This document shows positions 1 through 8,429 of a DNA stretch of 37,678 nt, one piece after another. The stretch comes from Clostridiales bacterium. Lineage in GTDB: Bacteria; Bacillota; Clostridia; Oscillospirales; Oscillospiraceae. The stretch lies in NCBI GenBank assembly GCA_004556205.1, contig SFIL01000022.1:1-37678 (forward strand), written 5' to 3'. The notes beneath the pieces are model-generated. The model did no database searches. It had not been told where the DNA came from and worked only from the letters and a program-made list of their open reading frames with translations. Every line of letters begins with the position of its first letter. The stretch's first letter is position 1. Made by a program: the position numbers and the translations under genes.

Positions 1-334
1 ACTCTCATCCTCATTTGTGTTCTTATGATTCTAAGCGCTTTCTTAGGAGGGTGCGCAAAGACAACAGAGGGAGTGGAAGAAGTAATAATTGGTAAATGGG
101 CAGGGAACAGCGGTCTTTGTAGATTCTATGAGGATGGTACGGGCGACGATGAAGGGGAATCCTTTACCTATGATATTTGGCAATGTATTGACGAAGAGAT
201 ATGAGGAACAAGTGGAGACATACATTATTACGATAAGCGATAAAAACCATTTGCGACTTGAGGAAAAAGAAATTCCTTTAAGAATAGATTTGTTTCGCTG
301 TGATGCACAGGGACACGTAATTATAGGAGAATAA
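1..334 (+). pseudogene. Small lipoprotein, 5'-truncated by the window edge and frameshifted
   Basis: The frame starting at base 1 reads a hydrophobic stretch ending in the lipobox SAFLGGC, followed by a short polar domain with IIGKWAG and YEDGTGDDEGESFTYDIW, and stops at 202-204. The +1 frame carries on with KRYEEQVETYIITISDKNH and ends with TAA at 332-334. Read together, the two frames give the layout of small Firmicute lipoproteins with a lipocalin-like beta domain (a 'GxW...DGTG...ESFTY...Y.I...' pattern). I infer a +1 frameshift between about 170 and 203. A sequencing error is possible. The start codon lies left of the window. Function is unknown beyond probable membrane anchoring by a lipidated Cys. 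Confidence 0.55.
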
Positions 335-358
335 TGCAAGACCGATTGCGGTTCATTT

Positions 359-421
359 TGATATGATCCCCCTAAAGTTGACTTTGGTATTTCCATGGTC
401 TACTTTAGGGGGATCATATCA
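359..421. repeat. 63-bp perfect inverted repeat with IS3-like ends (MITE-like remnant or hairpin)
   Basis: Two 20-bp arms (359-378 and 402-421) are perfect reverse complements. They begin TGATATGATCC and run into a C5/G5 block. Just inside the arms, GAC follows after one mismatch (TTGAC versus TAGAC when read from each end). AAAGTTGAC/AAAGTAGAC at an inner end resembles the terminal repeats of IS3/IS150-group elements. There is no transposase between the arms, no U-run and no clear target duplication. Confidence 0.6.
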
Positions 422-452
422 TATAACTGTGTAATAGGTCGTTTCTTTTGGG

Positions 453-834
453 TTAATTTGCTGATGTTAAGTAGCGCAGAGCTGCGCGGTAGCCTTCGAA
501 GCCGAGACCTTTGAAGGTTTTTTGGCATGCCATGCCGGCGTAGGAGAGGTGGCGGAAGGGTTCGCGGGCATCCACGTCGGACAGGTGCACCTCGACGGCG
601 GGGAGGGCGACGGCTTTGAGGGCGTCTAAGATCGCCACGGAGGTGTGGGTATAGGCGGCGGGGTTGATGACGATGCCGTCAAATTTGCCGTAGGCCTCAG
701 TTGAGTTCCTCTGCGGATCGGCGGAGGAAGGCTTCCAGCGCGGCGTAGGTTTGTGTGCCGTAGATGGTGGGTTCGCGGAGTCCGAGAAGGTTGAGGTTTG
801 GCCCGTTGAGTACAAGAATTCTCATGTTTTGCAT
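453..834 (-). pseudogene. aroQ: Type II 3-dehydroquinate dehydratase, internal deletion and frameshift
   Basis: AroQ dehydrates 3-dehydroquinate to 3-dehydroshikimate. Minus-strand ATGs at 834 and 825 open a frame with ILVLNGPNLNLLG, then REPTIYG carrying the catalytic Tyr, and ...AEELN, stopping at TGA 699-697. The adjacent frame resumes at EAYGKFDGIVINPAAYTHTS, continues through VEVHLSDVDAREPFRH and ends at TAA 453. Compared with intact AroQ (about 148 residues), roughly 19 residues are missing at the junction, and the frame arithmetic fits a deletion of about 56 nt. The lost part normally holds the QSNHEG loop with catalytic His and Glu, so the product should be inactive even if read through. 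It is the last gene of the aro operon, with a plausible RBS (AAGGAAAGAG). Identification is very secure; the lesion could be an assembly error. Confidence 0.85.
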
Positions 835-852
835 CTCTTTCCTTAGAAAATC

Positions 853-882
853 TGTAGGGCGGGGACATGTCCCCGCCCTACA
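853..882. repeat. 30-bp perfect palindrome between aroEK and aroQ
   Basis: Bases 853-882 form a perfect palindrome centred on ACATGT with GGGCGGGG/CCCCGCCC arms. On the minus strand it lies 31 nt past the aroEK stop and is followed by GATTTTCTAAGG, so it could weakly terminate or protect the 3' end. Its outer part (CGCCCTACA then a GACAATG tail, to about 900) recurs at about 13713-13739, suggesting a dispersed intergenic repeat family. Confidence 0.7.
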
Positions 883-912
883 AAGGGTTTCATGACAATG
901 ACAGGGTGGGGG

Positions 913-2127
913 TTATAGTAGGGAGATGATCTGTTCGGCTGCGGCGGCGGGAGTGGTGGTTGGTTCTAATATATGGTCGGCGAAGTGTTCGTACAGGGGA
1001 CGGCGGGTTTCGTAAAGGTCGGTCAGGGCTGTCGATTGGCTGATCGGACGACCGTCCGTGGGGAGGGACGAGAGATCGCGCTTGCGCCAGAAAATCACGC
1101 CGTTTTGATGCAGATATGCGTAGTTTTCCTCCCTTGTGACGCAGCCGCCGCTGGTGGCGATCACGCATCCGGAGCGTTTGCCGAGATCCTTCAGCACCTC
1201 GGTTTCCACCTTGCGGAACGCCGATTCCCCTTCCTGTGCGAAAAAGGTTGGGATATCACAGCCGAGGCGGTTGACAATCTCTGCGTCCGCGTCGAAAAAC
1301 GGACGGTGCAGCCGCTGTGCAACCAGCTTCCCGACCGTGGTCTTGCCGCAGCCGGGCATTCCGATCAGAATGATGTTCTGCATCTCTTGGTTAAGTTGAC
1401 ATAATATTTCTTCGCAGCGGGAATCGGGGATGCTTTTGCCCGTGAAGCGCTCTGCGGCGCGTTTTGCCTGCGCGACGAGCATCGGCAGACCGCCTTCACA
1501 GCGGATGCCGCGTTCCTCTGCGTCCAGCAGCAGCCTTGTCCGCGCGGGATTATAGATGAGGTCGAGGACGCAGCGGCAATTTGGGAGCAAATCAAGGTCA
1601 ATCAGCCGCGCGCCGTTCTTGGGATACATGCCGACGGGCGTGGCGTTGACGACGAGCACCGCGTCTTGATGGCTTGCAAGGGTATCGTAGGTGTTCTCAC
1701 CCGTTCGGGAGAGGGCGACGACCTTCGCGCCTTGCTCCCGCAGGACGCACTGCACCGTCTGCGACGCGCCGCCGCTGCCTAAGACGAGGGCTTTTTCACC
1801 CGGGCGGATACCGCCGTTTCTTTGCAGCAGCCATGAAAAGCCGTCAAAATCCGTATTATCACCGTAGAGTGTGCCGTCCTTGCGGCGGACAAGGGTATTG
1901 ACATTGCCGAGCTTTTTTGCCGTCTCGGACAGCTCCGCGCAATAGGGCAGGACGGCGCGTTTATAGGGGATCGTCACATTGAGGGCGTCAAAACGGTCGG
2001 AGCGGAGAAAGGTGTCCAGCTCGTCCGGTGCGACCGCAAAGAGTTCATAGGAATAATCCGCCAGTGCCGCGTGAATTTGCGGGGAATAGCTGTGCCCGAG
2101 GTGTTCGCCCAATAAGCCGCAGCGCAT
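913..2127 (-). CDS. aroE-aroK: Bifunctional shikimate dehydrogenase / shikimate kinase (AroE-AroK fusion)
   Basis: This 404-residue protein covers two shikimate pathway steps: NADPH reduction of 3-dehydroshikimate, and ATP phosphorylation of shikimate. Residues 1 to about 245 are AroE, with NVTIPYK (catalytic Lys56), GDNTDFDG (Asp93), the nucleotide loop VLGSGGASQTV and NATPVGM. From about residue 250 it is AroK, with Walker A GMPGCGKTT (256-264), DADAEI, the FxxxGExxFRxxE block, SGG and DGRP. No stop or start separates the halves, so this is a true fusion. The ATG at 2127 shares one base with the pheA stop (TGATG). The frame stays open further upstream to 2190, but that start would add residues not found in AroE. 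Cytosolic; translationally coupled to pheA. Confidence 0.95.
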   Translation of the reverse strand: MRCGLLGEHLGHSYSPQIHAALADYSYELFAVAPDELDTFLRSDRFDALNVTIPYKRAVLPYCAELSETAKKLGNVNTLVRRKDGTLYGDNTDFDGFSWLLQRNGGIRPGEKALVLGSGGASQTVQCVLREQGAKVVALSRTGENTYDTLASHQDAVLVVNATPVGMYPKNGARLIDLDLLPNCRCVLDLIYNPARTRLLLDAEERGIRCEGGLPMLVAQAKRAAERFTGKSIPDSRCEEILCQLNQEMQNIILIGMPGCGKTTVGKLVAQRLHRPFFDADAEIVNRLGCDIPTFFAQEGESAFRKVETEVLKDLGKRSGCVIATSGGCVTREENYAYLHQNGVIFWRKRDLSSLPTDGRPISQSTALTDLYETRRPLYEHFADHILEPTTTPAAAAEQIISLL

Positions 2128-3257
2128 CAGACGACCTCCGTATAGCTGCCCAGATACTTGAACTCCTCGCAGATCGAGCCGATCTCGCACATGAGCTGGA
2201 CAAATTCCTCGGAGTAGACAGAGGTTTCCAGATCAAGATAGAACATGAATTCAAAGTCGCGGTCGGGCAGGGGACGGCTTTCCAGCTTTAACAGGTTGAT
2301 GCCGAGAGCGTAGAGACGCGCCAAGACCTTATACAGTGCGCCGGGCTTATGCGGAAGGATCATCATGACCGAGGTCTTATCCGCGCCGGGGTAAATTTCG
2401 GTGTCCTTCGAGATGCACAGGAAGCGGGTGTGGTTATTGCCCTCGTCCTGCACGCTGCTCTGCACGACCTTTAAGCCGTACAGATCCGCGCACATCCGCG
2501 AGGAGAGGGCGGCGATGTCCTTGCGTTCGGACAGGGCGACGGTCTGGGCGGCGACGGCGGTGTTTTCGCAGCAGGTGATCTTCACATTGCCCAGGGACTT
2601 GAGGAAGCCTGCGCACTGGTTGATCGCCTGCTCGTGGGAGAAGACCTCCTTGATTTGCGTATGGTCGGGCTTGGCGAGCAGGCAGTGGTCGATCTTCAGC
2701 CGCGTTGAGCGGACGATGCTGAAATGATGCTCGATCATCAGGTCATACACGCGGTTGACGGAGCCTGCGGTGCTGTTCTCGATCGGTAAAATGCCGTAGC
2801 GGCAGAAGCCTGCCTCAATGGCGGAGAACACGCCCTCAAAATTGCGGAAATACTGGATATTCGGCGTGACGAACAGCTTTTCGCACGCGAGCTGGGAATA
2901 CGCGCCCTCGACACCCTGACAGGCAACGGTGGCACTGCGGGGGAAGAGGCGCGGTGTATTTTCGATGGCATTTTCGATCTTGTCATAAAGCGGGGTGCGG
3001 GCGCCCTTCTCCTGATAGGTGCGGCTCAGCTCGAACAGCAGAGAGTAGAGCACGCGCAGATAGGATCGCATATCCTCCCGCGCCTTGCCCGTGACATCCG
3101 CCAGCTTTTCCCGCTCCCGCGCTGTTTGCAGGATCGGCAGTCCGTTCTCCTTCTTAAACGCGGCGATATTTGCCGCAATGTCCATGCGTTTCTGAAACAG
3201 GCGCACGATCTCGTCGTCAACGGCGTCGATCTGCGTGCGATAGTCCTTCAGCTCCAT
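2127..3257 (-). CDS. pheA: Chorismate mutase / prephenate dehydratase (P-protein)
   Basis: This converts chorismate to prephenate and then phenylpyruvate, committing carbon to phenylalanine. Residues 1-85 are an AroQ-class chorismate mutase (DYRTQIDAVDDEIVRLFQKR). Residues 108-285 are the prephenate dehydratase domain, with ACQGVEGAYSQ, GILPIENSTAGSV (155-167) and the catalytic-site motif TRF (277-279). Residues 295-376 are a C-terminal ACT domain with ESRP (326-329), the Phe-binding feedback signature. At 376 residues it is the normal size for a P-protein. The ATG has a strong GGAGGG RBS and overlaps the end of aroC by 10 nt. Enzyme-level Phe inhibition is expected from the ACT domain, in addition to the leader-peptide control of the operon. 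Confidence 0.95.
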   Translation of the reverse strand: MELKDYRTQIDAVDDEIVRLFQKRMDIAANIAAFKKENGLPILQTAREREKLADVTGKAREDMRSYLRVLYSLLFELSRTYQEKGARTPLYDKIENAIENTPRLFPRSATVACQGVEGAYSQLACEKLFVTPNIQYFRNFEGVFSAIEAGFCRYGILPIENSTAGSVNRVYDLMIEHHFSIVRSTRLKIDHCLLAKPDHTQIKEVFSHEQAINQCAGFLKSLGNVKITCCENTAVAAQTVALSERKDIAALSSRMCADLYGLKVVQSSVQDEGNNHTRFLCISKDTEIYPGADKTSVMMILPHKPGALYKVLARLYALGINLLKLESRPLPDRDFEFMFYLDLETSVYSEEFVQLMCEIGSICEEFKYLGSYTEVV

Positions 3258-4324
3258 TGATTTCCCTCCAATATAGCGTCTAAAATTGCGATTGCGGCGG
3301 CAGCCTCCACAACGGGGACTGCACGCGGGACGATACAGGGGTCATGCCGTCCCTTGATCTCCAACACGGCAGGAGCGGTGGTGCCGTTAAAGCGGATCGT
3401 CTCCTGCGGCCGGGCAATGGACGGGGTCGGCTTGAAGGCGGCGCGGAACACGATGGGCATTCCCGTGCTGATGCCGCCCGCAATGCCGCCTGCGTGATTG
3501 GTACGGGTACGGACAAAGCCGTTTTCGTCGTAATAATAGGGGTCGTTATTCTGACTGCCGCGCAGCTCCGTGCAGCCGAAGCCCGCACCGAATTCCACCC
3601 CCTTGACGGCGGGAATGCCGAACAGAATCTGCGCAAGGCGGTTTTCCATTCCGCCGAACATCGGTTCGCCATAGCCTGCTTGCACTCCGGTGACGGCGCA
3701 TTCGATCACGCCGCCGACGGAATCCATCTCCGCTTTGGCGGCAGCGATTTCCTCCTGCATCTTTTCCCACGCGGCGGGGTCAAGCGTCAGGGCACCGACG
3801 GGCAGGGCGGGGGAGACGGGGTCAAAGGCGGTATCATGGACAGCGCCGATGCTGAGGATATGCGCGCCGATATGGATGCCCTTCTGCGCCAGATATTGCA
3901 GGCAAAGTCCGCCTGCGATGCACAGGGGTGCGGTCAGCCTGCCGGAAAAATGTCCGCCGCCGCGATAGTCCGCCTGATTGCCGTATTTGACCCACGCTGG
4001 GTAATCGGCGTGGGACGGGCGGGGCATTTCTGCGATGTTGCCGTAGTCCTTTGCGCGTGTGTCGGTGTTGCGGATGATGGCGGTGAGGGGTGCGCCGCAG
4101 GTGTGTCCCTCGACCAGACCGCTTAAGAATTCGGGCTTGTCCGGCTCCTTCCTTGCCGTGGCGTAAGCCCCCTGTCCCGGGGCGCGGCGGGCGAGAAAGG
4201 TTTTTAGCGCGTCCATGTCCGGCGTGAAGCCCACGGGAAAGCCGTCGATGCTCACCCCGATGGCTGGGGCGTGGGACTGCCCGAAAATCTGAATTTTTAA
4301 TGCAGTGCCGAATTGACTGCTCAT
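3248..4324 (-). CDS. aroC: Chorismate synthase
   Basis: AroC turns 5-enolpyruvylshikimate-3-phosphate into chorismate using reduced FMN. The 358-residue protein shows the family blocks in order: FGQSHAPAIGVSIDGFP near the N-terminus (catalytic His in GxSH), ARRAPGQG, GxPLTAIIRNTDTRAKDY, RPSHADYPAWVKYG, YRGGGHFSGRLTAPL, then NHAGGIAGGISTGMPI and RHDPCIVPRAVPVVE with the catalytic-site Asp. The length is typical for the short form. ATG at 4324 overlaps the aroA stop as ATGA, so the two are coupled. Cytosolic. No odd features. Confidence 0.97.
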   Translation of the reverse strand: MSSQFGTALKIQIFGQSHAPAIGVSIDGFPVGFTPDMDALKTFLARRAPGQGAYATARKEPDKPEFLSGLVEGHTCGAPLTAIIRNTDTRAKDYGNIAEMPRPSHADYPAWVKYGNQADYRGGGHFSGRLTAPLCIAGGLCLQYLAQKGIHIGAHILSIGAVHDTAFDPVSPALPVGALTLDPAAWEKMQEEIAAAKAEMDSVGGVIECAVTGVQAGYGEPMFGGMENRLAQILFGIPAVKGVEFGAGFGCTELRGSQNNDPYYYDENGFVRTRTNHAGGIAGGISTGMPIVFRAAFKPTPSIARPQETIRFNGTTAPAVLEIKGRHDPCIVPRAVPVVEAAAAIAILDAILEGNQWS

Positions 4325-5574
4325 TGGGGGTTCTCCCCTTTCTGCATGGTTTCAAAGTCCGCCCAAAAGCGGGGATAGGATTTTTGCACCGCCTCCGCGC
4401 CGAGAAGCGTTACCGGCTTCTCACTGACGGAGGAGGCAATCGCCGCAAGCATGGCGATGCGGTGGTCATTCTGCGAATCGACCGTGCCGCCGGTGAGTTT
4501 CCCGCCGCGAATCATTAAGCCGTCCGGCAGGATCTCAACCTCCGCACCGAGGTTTTTTAACGCGCCTGCAACGGACTGCAGACGGTCGCTCTCTTTGATC
4601 TTTAAGCGTTCCGCACCGTAGATTCTTGTGGTTCCCTCCGCGCAGGCGGCGGCGAGGGCGAGGGGCGGTACGAGGTCGGGGATGTTCCGCGCATCAATGT
4701 TGATGCCGTGCAGCGTTCGCGGGCGGACGGTCACGGCGTTTGCCGCCCATGTGACCTCTGCGCCGAAGCGGCTCAGAAGCTCCGCAATCGTTCGGTCGCC
4801 CTGCGGAGAATGCGGGGAGAGTCCGGTGACCGTGACGGCCTCCGAGATCGCGCCTGCGGTCAGCCAAAAGGCGGCGTTGGACCAGTCCCCTTCGACCTCG
4901 GCACTGCCGCAGGAACGGTATTGCTGCCCGGCGGGGATATGCCAGCCGGTTTTGTGTTCTTCGATTTTGATGCCGAAGGTGTGCAGGGCGGCGAGCGTCA
5001 TGCGGACGTAATCGGCGGACTCTAAGGGAGAAGTTAACATAATCTCGGAATCCTCGCCCGTCAGGGGGAGGGCAAAGAGGAGTCCGCTGATGAACTGGGA
5101 GGAGATGTTGCCTGCCATATGGCAGGTGCCGCCCGTCAGCTTACCCTCACAGCGTACAGTGTCCGCAGTCGGGCGGGAGAGCTTGCAGCCGTGCGCCTCT
5201 AATTCCTCCCACAGCGGGGAGAGGGGGCGTTCGGGCAGCCTGCCGTGCAGCCGGAAGGTGGTATCCACGCCGAGGGCGGCGGCGACGGGCAGGAGAAAGC
5301 GCAGGGTCGAGCCGCTTTCGCCGCAGTCGCAACGGCAGACGGCGGCACGGGGGCGCGGTGTGATTTGGTAAGCGCCGTTTTGATACACTGTATCTGCGCA
5401 GAGGGCGGTCAGGCAGGCGGCGGTCGTCTCAATGTCCTTTGACAGCTCTGCGCAGGATAGAACGGTCGGGGTATCCGCCAGTGCCGCGCAGATCAAGAGC
5501 CGATGCGCCTGGGATTTGGAGGCGATGGCAGCAATGGACCCTCCGAGGGGATGGGGCGTTATGATCTTATCCAT
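4321..5574 (-). CDS. aroA: 3-phosphoshikimate 1-carboxyvinyltransferase (EPSP synthase)
   Basis: AroA transfers the enolpyruvyl group of PEP to shikimate-3-phosphate. Visible family features are SKSQAHRLLICAAL (the shikimate-3-phosphate Ser/Arg region), CGESGSTLRFLLP (in place of the common GNAGTxxR), NISSQFISGLL, GDWSNAAFWL, KIKESDRLQS and NDHRIAM near the C-terminus. Start choice: a TTG at 5592 opens the frame, but ATG 5574 matches the family N-terminus, has AGGCAGG about 10 nt upstream and overlaps the aroB stop by 8 nt; this gives 417 residues. The CGESGSTLR loop is an S/G variant seen in Gram-positive enzymes, so class II-type glyphosate behaviour is possible but not shown. Confidence 0.95.
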   Translation of the reverse strand: MDKIITPHPLGGSIAAIASKSQAHRLLICAALADTPTVLSCAELSKDIETTAACLTALCADTVYQNGAYQITPRPRAAVCRCDCGESGSTLRFLLPVAAALGVDTTFRLHGRLPERPLSPLWEELEAHGCKLSRPTADTVRCEGKLTGGTCHMAGNISSQFISGLLFALPLTGEDSEIMLTSPLESADYVRMTLAALHTFGIKIEEHKTGWHIPAGQQYRSCGSAEVEGDWSNAAFWLTAGAISEAVTVTGLSPHSPQGDRTIAELLSRFGAEVTWAANAVTVRPRTLHGINIDARNIPDLVPPLALAAACAEGTTRIYGAERLKIKESDRLQSVAGALKNLGAEVEILPDGLMIRGGKLTGGTVDSQNDHRIAMLAAIASSVSEKPVTLLGAEAVQKSYPRFWADFETMQKGENPQ

Positions 5575-6604
5575 GGCGCATTCCTGCCTCAAGGATGGGC
5601 TGCAATTCCGTTACGGAAATTCTTTCCAAGGTGCAGCCGCCGATGGCACGGGGAACAACGACGGTCAGGGTGCCGCCGTCGCGTTTTTTATCCGAAAGCG
5701 CTGCGTTTGCAAGGTCTTCTGCGGAGAAGCTTGTCTCCGTCGGCAGACCGAAGGTACGCAGGACGCTTTCGATCTCCTCGGGGTTCGGGTAGAATGCCCG
5801 CGCCATCATTGCCGTGCCGATGGCGACCGCCTGCCCGTGGGAGACGGTGAAATGGCTGCATTGCTCGATCGCGTGCCCGATCGTATGCCCCAAGTTGAGC
5901 TTTTGCCGCTCCCCTCTGTCAAACTCGTCCGCGCAGACCACGTCGCGCTTGCATTCGACGCAGCGGGTGATGACATATTCGCGGTCAAAGTCCGTTCCGT
6001 GTTCGCGCAGGTGGGCAAAGAGCTTTGGGTCAAACAGGATCGCGGTCTTGATGACCTCTGCGCAGCCGTCGCGGAAGGTGGCTGCGGGCAGGGTGTTCAA
6101 TGCGTCGGGGTCGCACAGCACGAGGGAGGGCTGGTGGAACGCGCCGACCAAATTCTTGCCTGCGGGGAGGTCGATCGCCGTCTTGCCGCCGACGGAGGAG
6201 TCCACCATCGCCAACAGCGTGGTCGGAATTTGAATCAGCGGGATGCCGCGCAGATAGGTCGCGGCGGCAAAGCCCGTGAGGTCGCCCACTACGCCGCCGC
6301 CGAGGGCGATGGCGGCATCCGTGCGGGTGAGCTGCTTTGCGGCGAGAATGCTTAAGAGGTTAACATAATATTCAACGCATTTGGTGCGCTCTCCTGCGGG
6401 GACGGAGGCGGTATGGACGGTCAGACCCGCAGCCTTGAGGCTCTGATAGACCTTGGCAAGGTAGAGCGGCGCGACGGTCTCGTCGGTGACCACAAGCACG
6501 CTTCCGGTTGTGACAGCGCGTGTCTCCTGCCCGATTTCGGTGAGCAGTCCTGCGCCGATCTTGACCTCATAGGTGCGCGAGGCGTTGACGCGAACGGTAT
6601 TCAT
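5567..6604 (-). CDS. aroB: 3-dehydroquinate synthase
   Basis: AroB cyclises DAHP to 3-dehydroquinate using catalytic NAD+ and a divalent metal. The 345-residue protein has the NAD-binding GGGVVGDLTGFAA, IPTTLLAMVDSSVGGKTAID, the KNLVGAFHQP substrate loop, GCAEVIKTA (metal-ligand Glu) and NLGHTIGHAIE with metal-ligand histidines. Length and motif order are standard. The ATG at 6604 overlaps the tyrA stop in an ATGA quartet. It lies third in the operon after aroF and tyrA, upstream of aroA. Confidence 0.97.
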   Translation of the reverse strand: MNTVRVNASRTYEVKIGAGLLTEIGQETRAVTTGSVLVVTDETVAPLYLAKVYQSLKAAGLTVHTASVPAGERTKCVEYYVNLLSILAAKQLTRTDAAIALGGGVVGDLTGFAAATYLRGIPLIQIPTTLLAMVDSSVGGKTAIDLPAGKNLVGAFHQPSLVLCDPDALNTLPAATFRDGCAEVIKTAILFDPKLFAHLREHGTDFDREYVITRCVECKRDVVCADEFDRGERQKLNLGHTIGHAIEQCSHFTVSHGQAVAIGTAMMARAFYPNPEEIESVLRTFGLPTETSFSAEDLANAALSDKKRDGGTLTVVVPRAIGGCTLERISVTELQPILEAGMRHG

Positions 6605-7428
6605 CCGACTTCCTCCTTGCGTTTTTTTCCTTCGTCGAGCAGGCGGCAGAGGGTTTCACGGTCGTCTGCCGCCATCGCGTCACGGTATTGCTGCAATTCC
6701 GAGATCAAAATGTCGATCTCGCGGGTCAGATTGTCCTTATTTTCCAAGAACAGCTCCGTCCACATCTCGGGATTGAGCCAAGCGACGCGGGTCAGGTCCT
6801 TATAGCTGCCTGCCGAAAAGCCCTTGTGCGTCGTGGCGGTGGGGCTTTTGACATAGGCGTTCGAGACGACGTGGGCAAGCTGGGAGGTGAAGGCGATCAT
6901 CTCGTCGTGCTTTTCCGCCGTGGTGACGGAGAACTGCCCGAAGGCGGGCGGCGCGAGGAGCTTGCACACGCGGTCGATGAGCTGCATATCGTCAAACACC
7001 GGCGGCACGAGCACCATCGGCGCGCCCTTAAACAGCGTGGCGCGGCTGTACTTGAAGCCGGAAAAATGCGTGCCTGCCATGGGGTGTCCGCCGACAAAGA
7101 GGAAGCCGTGCTCCTGTGCCAGACGGAAGCCCACGGCGCAGATCTCACGCTTTGTGCCGCAGCAGTCAATGACGACGGCGTTTTGATTGAGCTTCTCCGC
7201 GTTGGTCTCCAGATATTCAATGGATGCCTGCGGATAGACTGCCAACAGCAGGAGGTCACATTCGGAAAGATTGTCCTGCGTGAGTGGGGCATCTACCGCG
7301 CCTGCCATTTCGGCAAACGCCGTGACGGAGGCGCTGCGGTTATGCGCCAGCACGCGCCAGCCGGCGTCGTGGTACGCCCTTGCCAGCGAGCCGCCGATCA
7401 GTCCGAGTCCGACAATGCCGACCGTCAT
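6601..7428 (-). CDS. tyrA: Prephenate dehydrogenase
   Basis: TyrA oxidatively decarboxylates prephenate to 4-hydroxyphenylpyruvate, the tyrosine branch. The 275-residue protein opens directly with a Rossmann NAD motif, VGIVGLGLIGGSLA, followed by DLLLLAVYP, GGHPMAGTHFSGF (the active-site His region) and the helical dimerisation domain with FTSQLAHVVSNAY. It ends without an ACT domain, so tyrosine feedback at the enzyme is less obvious than for PheA. ATG at 7428 overlaps the aroF stop as ATGA. The frame is open upstream to 7515, but those residues are aroF shadow and lie before the Rossmann strand. Confidence 0.95.
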   Translation of the reverse strand: MTVGIVGLGLIGGSLARAYHDAGWRVLAHNRSASVTAFAEMAGAVDAPLTQDNLSECDLLLLAVYPQASIEYLETNAEKLNQNAVVIDCCGTKREICAVGFRLAQEHGFLFVGGHPMAGTHFSGFKYSRATLFKGAPMVLVPPVFDDMQLIDRVCKLLAPPAFGQFSVTTAEKHDEMIAFTSQLAHVVSNAYVKSPTATTHKGFSAGSYKDLTRVAWLNPEMWTELFLENKDNLTREIDILISELQQYRDAMAADDRETLCRLLDEGKKRKEEVG

Positions 7429-8429
7429 TGGGCGACCGCCTCTCTGACCACGCGCATCTTTTGCGCAAGGTCTGCAAATTGTACGGGATTCAGCGACTGC
7501 GCACCGTCGCACCATGCGTGCATCGGGTCGTTATGCACCTCGACCATTACGCCGTCCGCACCTGCGGCAACGGCGGCAAGTGCCATCGGCGGGACATAGC
7601 GCACCTTGCCGGTCGCGTGGCTGGGGTCAATGACGACGGGCAAATGCGACATTTCGTGCAGGGCGGGCACGGCAGTCAGGTCGAGGGTATTGCGCGAATA
7701 GGTGTCAAAGGTACGGATGCCGCGCTCGCAGAGGATGATATTCTGATTACCCTCGGACATGATATACTCCGCGCTCATCAGGAATTCCTTGAGCGTATTT
7801 GCAAGTCCGCGCTTGAGCAGGATCGGCTTATTCGTCTTGCCCAGCTCCTTGAGCAGGTCAAAATTCTGCATATTCCGCGCACCGACCTGAATGATATCGA
7901 CTTCGTCAAACAGGTCGAGGTAGTTGGCGTTCATGATCTCCGTGACGATGGGAAGTCCCGTCGCCTTCTTTGCCTCCAAGAGCAGGCGGATGCCTTCGCC
8001 CTTGAGTCCTTGGAAATCATACGGCGAGGTGCGGGGCTTGAACGCGCCGCCGCGCAGGATATTCGCGCCTGCCGCCTTGACCTTCTCCGCGACCTCAATG
8101 ATCTGCTCCTCGGTTTCGACGGAGCACGGGCCTGCGATCATGCAGAAATTGCCGCCGCCGATCTTGGCATTGCCGACGGTGATGACGGTGTCGTCCGGAT
8201 GAAACTGGCGGTTGCACTGCTTGAACGGCTCAGTTACGCGCTTGACGGATTCGACGATATCGAGACTTGCCAAAAGATCCATGTCGATTTTGCCGGTGTC
8301 ACCGATCAGACCGAGGATGGTATAGTCATGTCCGTGGGAAATATGCACATCGAGGTTTTGTGCGCGCAGCCATGCGATCAAATGCTCCATTTGCGCTTGT
8401 GTGGTGCCTTGCTTCAGTACGGTAATCAT
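7425..8429 (-). CDS. aroF: 3-deoxy-7-phosphoheptulonate synthase (DAHP synthase, type I-beta)
   Basis: This is the entry enzyme of the shikimate pathway, joining PEP and erythrose-4-phosphate. The 334-residue protein has an N-terminal ferredoxin-like domain (about 1-70, MITVLKQGTTQAQMEHLI), which in the Thermotoga-type enzyme binds Phe/Tyr for feedback, then a TIM barrel with AGPCSVE, RGGAFKPRTSPYDFQG, IQVGARNMQNF, KRGLANT, CERGIRTF and DPSHATG (metal and substrate residues). The ATG at 8429 is preceded by AAAGGAG; in-frame codons upstream to 8555 have no family match. It is the first structural gene after the leader and attenuator at 8709-8909. Confidence 0.97.
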   Translation of the reverse strand: MITVLKQGTTQAQMEHLIAWLRAQNLDVHISHGHDYTILGLIGDTGKIDMDLLASLDIVESVKRVTEPFKQCNRQFHPDDTVITVGNAKIGGGNFCMIAGPCSVETEEQIIEVAEKVKAAGANILRGGAFKPRTSPYDFQGLKGEGIRLLLEAKKATGLPIVTEIMNANYLDLFDEVDIIQVGARNMQNFDLLKELGKTNKPILLKRGLANTLKEFLMSAEYIMSEGNQNIILCERGIRTFDTYSRNTLDLTAVPALHEMSHLPVVIDPSHATGKVRYVPPMALAAVAAGADGVMVEVHNDPMHAWCDGAQSLNPVQFADLAQKMRVVREAVAQ

